DNA from: Antedon mediterranea
Taxonomy: Eukaryota > Echinodermata > Crinoidea > Comatulida > Antedonidae
Assembly: GCF_964355755.1 (NCBI RefSeq)
Contig: NC_092677.1
Location: 15,534,101-15,598,100, forward strand
Direction: 5' to 3'
DNA length: 64,000 nt
Notes under the pieces: generated by a model
What the model was told of the DNA's origin: nothing
The model's input: only the letters and a program-made list of their open reading frames with translations
The model's database searches: none
Position numbers and translations under genes: made by a program
Shown here: one piece after another, positions 58,383-64,000 of the stretch
Numbering within the stretch: the first letter of the stretch is position 1
How the letters are laid out: the number at the start of each line of letters is the position of its first letter

Positions 58383-58760
58383 TAATAAAACATTATTCTC
58401 TTTAGAACTGCTTGGACTACGATAAACACAACCTGCAAGTAATTTCTGGTCAAGAGGTAAATTAATAATAACCCAAACGGACTCTCTAAATTCATTAAAC
58501 TTTACTTCTGATATTGGAATACCATTCTTGACATATAACCCAGTGCCTCGCACAGAATCTTTTGACAGAAAACACTGGTAACCTTCCAAAACTAAACTTT
58601 CCATACTAATTTCATAATTTATGTTTTTCGGGAACATCTCTGTTAAAAACACTAAATCAGGATTCTCCTTTTGCAAACGTAAATTTAATTCTTCTTTCTT
58701 ATTAAAAACAGAGTCACAGTTTGTATATAAACATAATAAACAATCTTTTTCTTTTAGCAC
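58383..58760 (-). pseudogene. LINE AP endonuclease, N-terminal part
   Basis: Shows LCLYTNCDSVFNKKEELN, PDLVFLTEMF (the catalytic TE) and AGCVYRSPSSS, the first motifs of apurinic-type endonucleases in CR1 elements. Interrupted at about 58382 by an insertion. Confidence 0.8.
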
Positions 58761-58788
58761 AATTGGACTAGTTTTGCTTAAGCCTTTA

Positions 58789-59775
58789 TCAAATACTTGG
58801 CCCCTTCTTCCTAATTATCTTATTATTTCGGATTATTAAGTCTAACTCCCCGTTAGCTTCTCTAATCAGGAGTTCTTGTTTTAGTCGTTTATATGCTTCG
58901 CGCTCCGATTTTAGTCGGTCATTAAATACCGAGATTGCATTTCCTTTGTAATCTTTTCCACAAGCTATCTTTATAAATTTACGTTTATCCCATTCTGTAC
59001 TAAAAATAACCTTAAGCGGTCTAGGCCCTGGCTTGTCCAAATCTCTTTTGCCAATTCGGAAACATAAAATAAAACTTAAACCTAAATCTTCCGCAAGACC
59101 CTTTACTACTGCCATGTCTTCCTCCTTCCTAATTTCCATTAAATCAGAGGTAGATTCAACTAAACCGAACACCATAGCATTACATTTCCGCTTTTATTTT
59201 TCGGCCCATTCATCAAGACGTAACTGTACCACATTTTCAATTCTTAAATCAATAGGCAATACTGTATCTTCTACAGAATCCAAATCCGAGTCGCTGTGAT
59301 TACTACAATCGATGCCGCAGAGTTGATCGAGTTTGACTTTATTCGCTTAACTTCCGCTCGCAAGCTCTCTAAACCTGTAATTGATATCTTTTCTATCTCC
59401 TCTCTATTGGATTTGACATCACTTTTAATCTGATCGATATCAGTTTTCAATTGCTCATGATTCATATTTAATTTCTTAATAAGCTCGTTAAATGACAACG
59501 AAGTAGGTAAACATGTTCTGCAGTGCAAAGCTAACGTCAGAGTCACCCTTGCTTAGCCATTCATATTTGCCCTTACTAATGCCTTGACATTTCGAGTGAA
59601 ACCAGAAATTACATAGATTACAACAAATACCACGATCATCACCAGACACAGAAATATCACAAGAGCCACATTTAAATTCCAACTGATGTTCCTCATCACC
59701 CAAATAATCGCTTTTAGCCTGTCTAGGATTAGCTTTATCTCTCGCACCACGTTTATCACCGCCGCCGGTAGCCAT
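58789..59775 (-). pseudogene. LINE ORF1 with PHD finger, coiled coil and RRM-like region
   Basis: Starts MATGGGDKRGARDK at 59775. A PHD-type zinc finger follows (CGSC...CCNLCNFWFHSKC), then a frameshift near 59520, then a coiled coil (LIKKLNMNHEQLKTDIDQIK). After another break comes an L1-ORF1p-like segment (FRIGKRDLDKPGPRPLKVIF ... NDRLKSEREAYKRLKQE). PHD plus nucleic-acid-chaperone architecture is known for CR1-type LINE ORF1. It is broken by frameshifts. Confidence 0.7.
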
Positions 59776-60302
59776 GATTGTACTACGATGAATACTCTAA
59801 ATATAGACCTATACAACAGTAGGCCTAGGCTCAGAATTTTAATCTCAAAAAATAAAAAACCCACAACTCAGATTTAACGATTCAATAAACTGCAGTTAAA
59901 CAAGCCTTTGCATTATTTTACAAAAATAACAATGATAAAAACCTGAATTTGACTAAACAATTTTCGAAACAACTGAAAAAAATACGAACACGTCGTCGTC
60001 ACCACCAGAAGCGCGCCCACATTTATATTCAACTATAAGGGGAAAATTAGTCATGATATGAAAAACAATTTGTGCTAAAATGTGTTCAACAATGATTTGT
60101 GTGTGTGAATTATAACAAAAATAGACAAATTTGCTTGGTTTTAATCAAAACAATATACTTAGTGACATGCAAAACAGGAATGACTGATTGTACTCTATAT
60201 TAAGTCATTAACCTTAGTTGAAACAGAAGTGACATTGTTTTCCTTATCTTGCTAGTTTAATTGATGTATGTAATTGTGATCATGTAGTGTCATTATAATT
60301 AC

Positions 60303-61713
60303 CTCTACTAGGAGCTGTCTTATAACGCTATCCCTGCCATTTGTGGATTGTGCCGTCACATGAATATCCATTAATTTCAAGTTCTTTGGACTGATGGCAA
60401 ATGACACTGGCACACCCTCACCAGCTGGAATTTTGGTTTTCACAACCTGCAAGAAAAGATATTTAAAAAAAATGGGGCTGCTAGAGAAGACTTCTTTTGT
60501 TCTAAATTAATTAATAAAAGATATCAAAACACATTTCAAGTGTCCTTTGGTAAAAAAAATGGAAGCACACCTGCATGGAAATGTGTAATTCCTGCTCTTG
60601 TGTACTGAGGAAGGGTACCTTAATGCATTATTAGTATTTAATTTGGAGGAGTAATAATAATATCAAATTTGCTCTTAAAAAAAGACTGACCTGGTCCTTA
60701 CTGACATAGACTTCTGTCACTTTATCGTCAATGCTATTGTTATCGGAGTTAAACTCAATGTTGTGAAAGTCATCAGATTTGTGAAGTTTCACATCAGCCT
60801 AAAATAAATTACATGATACTAATTTTAACACTTATAAACACAAATGCCAAATATTTATGAAATTACTTTCACTCTTGAAACAATCCATCACATTTCCTTC
60901 AATAACCTCTAGCAAATAAACTATACGGACAGTCAGAAGACACGCCTTCAGCAGATCAGAATGAATTTAAAAGAAGGAATGAATATAAGTGGAAAGTTCT
61001 AAAATAATTATTATTGAACGAGTACAGAGCTGGCTAAAATGACTGGCACAGCACACTGACATCAGAATGTAAATTCAGTAGGTCATTCCAGAGGGTCTTT
61101 AAGTCAATATCTAGATAACGATAACAGAGTGCAGACACAAATAAATTACTTACAGTAATGTCCATAGTTTGATAGTTAAATACCAGGATCTCCAATGCCA
61201 AGTTTTCACCACGGATCACAGAATACGGAAGATTCATGGACACGAAAAACGGTTTGAACACTGTGACCTAGAATTATAGGACATTAAAAACATGAATGTA
61301 CTCCATTGACTTTTGAAGTGTATAATATAATAAACCAATCAGCTATGCTTATTTATTTCTGTGTGTTGTACTACATAGGTGGAATCCCTAAAATTTAAAA
61401 TATTAAAAGTTTATCACTTCACATTAACATTTTTGGACAATTATGCACTCAATTCATTTTTTAATGTTATAAAATCTATTCCGGTGTATCGTCAAGCAGG
61501 TGAGATATGGAACCACATGGCTGCTTGTATATTACACTTCAAGATAACTAAAAAATGTGTAGATTAGCATAATATTCATAACCTAACAAACGAACCATCG
61601 ATGTGGTTGGAACAACTCCAAAACCAGTAGAGGTTGACAAAGCAAAAGCACTGCCAACCCACGAAGTGATTGTATCTGGAACAGTAGTCTCAATTGAAAC
61701 CATACCATCATCA
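60303..61713 (-). CDS. Copy B exons between bait and large intron
   Basis: Four exons: 61596-61713 (TTVPDTITSWVGSAFALST), 61154-61267 (NLPYSVIRGENLALEILVF), 60691-60798 (VTEVYVSKDQ) and 60303-60446 (PAGEGVPVSFAISPKNLKL). All are open with canonical splice sites and match copy A exons in length. They form the macroglobulin/linker segment between bait and thioester domain. Confidence 0.85.
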
Positions 61714-61808
61714 CTAATTTACAGAAGAAAGAAGGCATATTAACATAATGTATTGTACAAACAATTTTGAAACTATATTTTTGAAATTAATAACAACCCA
61801 ATGAGCAA

Positions 61809-63135
61809 TGCATTCCGAACACGCTCTTGTAGTACCTCGCTAGCTGTGACGTCACATTAATAGTTGTACCTTTATACGATCGAGTGATTGAATTAAAAGT
61901 TTCCTGTTTAGAGCTGTTTTAGTATTTGTTGTTTCCGAACATCACATAATTGGCGACGAAGATTTTACCCAATATACAGAGAATGTTTTATTACTACTTG
62001 GGCTACAAGTAAGACGAAATAGCATGATTTTTGGCACTCAGCAAGTAGGCTATATATAGGCCACCAGTAGAATCATCACCGATCAGCGAAGTGACTGCAT
62101 ATTGGTAGTTCACCAAACCATCCAGCCAGAAATGGGTTAGCGGAACGAGCTGTACAAACTGTGAAAGAGGGGTTAAAGAAAACTGTAGGTGAGGACTTGG
62201 AGTCAAGAATATATTGATTCCTGGCAAAAATATAGACTAACACCACAGTCAACAACTGTTCAGTCACCGGCAGAATTACTAATGAAACGACGTCCTAAGT
62301 CTCGACTTGACCTAGTTTGACCTATTATATTATACAATAATAGCAGGACAAGAAACTCATGAGAGATCATTTTATGAGGGAGACTCAGTATGGGTAGTGA
62401 ACTTTGCTGGTAAACCAAAATGGTTACCTGGTGTGCTTCAGCATCAGGTAGGTCCTTTAAGGTACATTTGGAGGATGGTCGTGAATGGCGTCGACACGTT
62501 GACCACATTCAGAAGCGTTTTCCAGAAGAGAAAGTTACTAGACCGCTTGAAATTACAGAGCAGACTACAATCAACTTACCAGATCAAACTGAAGAAACAT
62601 CAATCCAACCAACTATGGAACAATCAATCAACCCTAATGATTTATTAGATACTGTACCTAAACCTACTACTACAGCTTCACCAGAATTGGAACCTCACAG
62701 ATCAGGAATAATCCGCAAGACTCAGGACAGATTAAATTTGTGAACATTGTTATTTTGCGCGTTGTTGTATGCAATCTGTTGTGGATTTATTGATAATTGA
62801 ACGTCTTATTGCATTTGTTATGAACAGTTTGTTTTGATGATCATCACAAAATTATTATAACTGCAAAGTAACTAAGATATGGATATGTTTCGCAAATAAC
62901 TTTTATTATAACAATGTTTTAAATATTGGTCATTTTAACAGACTTTATATTATAACCCATATACCTAATCTAAAACAGGAGGAATGTTCCGAACACGCTT
63001 TTGTAGTACAGCGCTAGCTGTGACGTCACATATAGCACCTCATTGCTTAGTTGTACCTTTATACGATTGAGTGATTCAATTAAAAGTTTACTGTTCAAAG
63101 AGCTGTTTTAGTATTTGTTGTTTCCGAACATCACA
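61809..63135 (+). mobile_element. Internally deleted Ty3/Gypsy element with short LTRs
   Basis: Two divergent direct repeats, about 61809-61946 and 62985-63135, share TTCCGAACACGC, GTGACGTCACAT, TTGTACCTTTATACGAT and TTAGTATTTGTTGTTTCCGA. After the first come 4 nt and TTGGCGACGAAG (a common Gypsy primer site). Before the second is the purine tract AAAACAGGAGGAA. It lies in the copy B intron between the bait exon and 61596-61713. Confidence 0.8.
62080..62743 (+). pseudogene. Integrase C-terminal remnant of the short-LTR Gypsy
   Basis: Translation in shifting frames gives RLTPQSTTVQSPAELLMKRR, then GKPKWLPGVLQHQVGPL and REWRRHVDHIQKRFPEE. These are the end of the integrase core and its C-terminal domain in Gypsy elements of the Mag/K02A2.6 type. 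gag, protease and RT have been deleted. Confidence 0.75.
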
Positions 63136-63591
63136 CAATGGAATTAAGATGCTTACACTAAAAGACAGAAACCAATATACCAAAATAAAGAAAATGACTC
63201 AAAGACAAATATATGGAAAAAAAGACTCTGACGAGGAAGACAAAAAATAAGGAGGAGAGATGGCATCAAGTGATGACTGCAAACTGGTCGACAGCTTCAG
63301 AAAAGAGGAATTGGAAAATGCCAGAGGAGGGTTACATCCAGCAGTAACATAACCTATGATAATGAGGTACATACAATTGACAATACAAATAGTATGTATG
63401 AGTATATTTAAATATATATACCACTCTGCAGCAGTATGTCAATAAAGAGCTGAGAAAATCATCAACCTTTCTAGAGAAGAAATGCAGTTTAATTTGAAAT
63501 TGTATTATGGAAAAGTTGTTTTATGTTGTTACTTAAACATCAAGGCATTCTAAACTCTCTAAAAATAAGGAAAACAAATAGAACGTATTAC

Positions 63592-63754
63592 CCAACAGTA
63601 GTCTCCATCCACAGCCATGTCTCTGGAAATTCAGCACGTACATCAGAATCAGCAATGGTAGTTAAAAGCATTTCATCAGTTAATTCAGTTAATTCAGTTA
63701 ACTCAAAATCGATCATTGGGCGTTGAGCAAAAGCAGAATGGGAAATAATCAGAC
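63592..63754 (-). CDS. Copy B bait-region exon with ELT repeats
   Basis: Ends with FPETWLWMETTVG and a GTAATA donor, as in copy A. The upstream part is different: a short 9-bp tandem repeat encodes LTELTELTDEM. No PGMGR repeat is present. The acceptor at 63755 (ATCATCAG) is chosen because it keeps the phase used by copy A. Confidence 0.7.
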
Positions 63755-64000
63755 CTGATGATAAATCACATTTGATCAAAATAACTAAAAAAGTAGGTCT
63801 GTGTATAAAATTTTGTGTTACTTGTTTTTGGAAATCAGTGAAGAAGAACGGCTACATATTTCATTTAATCAAAATGAAGATAGGGGCATGAATATTATTG
63901 CTAGAGTGAATTAACTTTGAACTTGGTCATTGCACAATGTCCTTACCAGAAAGTACAGAATTTATTGATTTATTCAATTTAGACAAAACAACAAACAAAA
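63755..64000. other. Start of copy B intron upstream of the bait exon
   Basis: AT-rich, no exon recognised. In copy A the next upstream exon is 55 nt and lies about 310 bp away, so its copy B counterpart is probably just beyond the window. Confidence 0.5.

Larger units (their letters stand above)
46115..59775 (-). mobile_element. CR1-like LINE, internally inverted and split by two insertions
   Basis: Minus-strand pieces in order: ORF1 (59775 to about 58789), endonuclease (58760-58383), a 1.4-kb insertion, endonuclease end and start of RT (56916-55821), an inverted RT segment on the plus strand (55586-55815), RT C-terminus (about 55585-55174), a Gypsy element, and the RT end (46401-46180). 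The tail 46115-46145 has TTCAAGGTAA repeats. All sit in the copy B intron between exons 60303-60446 and 45352-45496. The element cannot move by itself. Confidence 0.85.
38867..63754 (-). pseudogene. CD109-like: CD109-like thioester-containing protein, copy B (3' half; carries an in-frame stop)
   Basis: Tandem paralogue of copy A whose 5' half lies beyond the right edge. Exons 5'->3': 63592-63754 (bait), 61596-61713, 61154-61267, 60691-60798, 60303-60446, 45352-45496, 44365-44541 (thioester), 43906-44144, 43530-43613, 42750-42930, 41281-41504, 40901-41059, 40538-40710, 40030-40192, 39612-39717, 38867-39093. All internal exons after the bait exon have exactly the copy A lengths (118, 114, 108, 144, 145, 177, 239, 84, 181, 224, 159, 173, 163, 106). 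Every other exon is open, but 45352-45496 has a TGA at 45382-45380, so a full-length product cannot be made as written. A recent pseudogene, a truncated secreted form or a base error are all possible. The 145-nt exon cannot be skipped in frame. Confidence 0.8.

Noticed and set aside
1-64000. CRISPR arrays, bacterial operons, rRNA
   Set aside because: Tandem repeats here are eukaryotic minisatellites, genes are intron-split, and no rRNA-like block was seen.

Overview
The window looks like nuclear DNA of a low-GC, repeat-rich invertebrate. It has multi-exon genes with GT/AG introns, CR1-type LINEs, tRNA-derived SINEs, Ty3/Gypsy elements, Helitron-like elements and MITEs. An alpha-2-macroglobulin/CD109-type family with a GPI-type tail, together with a secreted PAN plus Link-like protein, suggests a marine deuterostome (echinoderm-like). 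That is an inference; no species marker was found.

Layout. 1-2521: a broken CR1-like LINE (+) interrupted by a 1.25-kb Helitron-like element whose removal restores the reverse-transcriptase frame. 3102-5147: a three-exon gene (+) for a secreted protein with a PAN/apple-like region and three Link-like repeats. 5148-10848: intergenic DNA with MITEs, a second Helitron-like copy (-) and a decayed fragment of a CD109-like last exon. 10849-36456: a complete CD109-like thioester gene (copy A, minus strand). Its 31 coding exons sum to 4512 nt (1503 codons plus stop) with no frame break, and it has two alternative signal-peptide exons. 36457-38866: intergenic DNA partly homologous to the DNA downstream of copy A. 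38867 to about 63754: the 3' half of a tandem paralogue (copy B, minus strand), whose 5' half lies outside the window. Copy B keeps exon lengths identical to copy A except in the bait exon and last exon.

Inside copy B, one intron has grown to 14.8 kb. It holds a CR1-like LINE (minus strand, internally inverted and interrupted) and, nested in that LINE, a complete 8.8-kb Ty3/Gypsy element. The Gypsy element has 1253-bp LTRs that look identical, a tRNA-Lys-type primer site, a PNMA-like gag, and a pol in the -1 frame behind a GGGAAAC slippery site. A second, short Gypsy remnant lies in another copy B intron (61809-63135).

Biology. CD109/TEP/A2M proteins act outside the cell or on its surface. 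A protease cuts the bait region, which exposes a Cys-Gln thioester. Copies A and B share the framework but differ at the two functional hot spots. Their bait sequences are unrelated. The residue that sets thioester chemistry is Asp in A and His in B, the same contrast as complement C4A versus C4B. Copy B also carries an in-frame TGA just before the thioester exon, so it may be a recent pseudogene, a truncated product or a sequence error.
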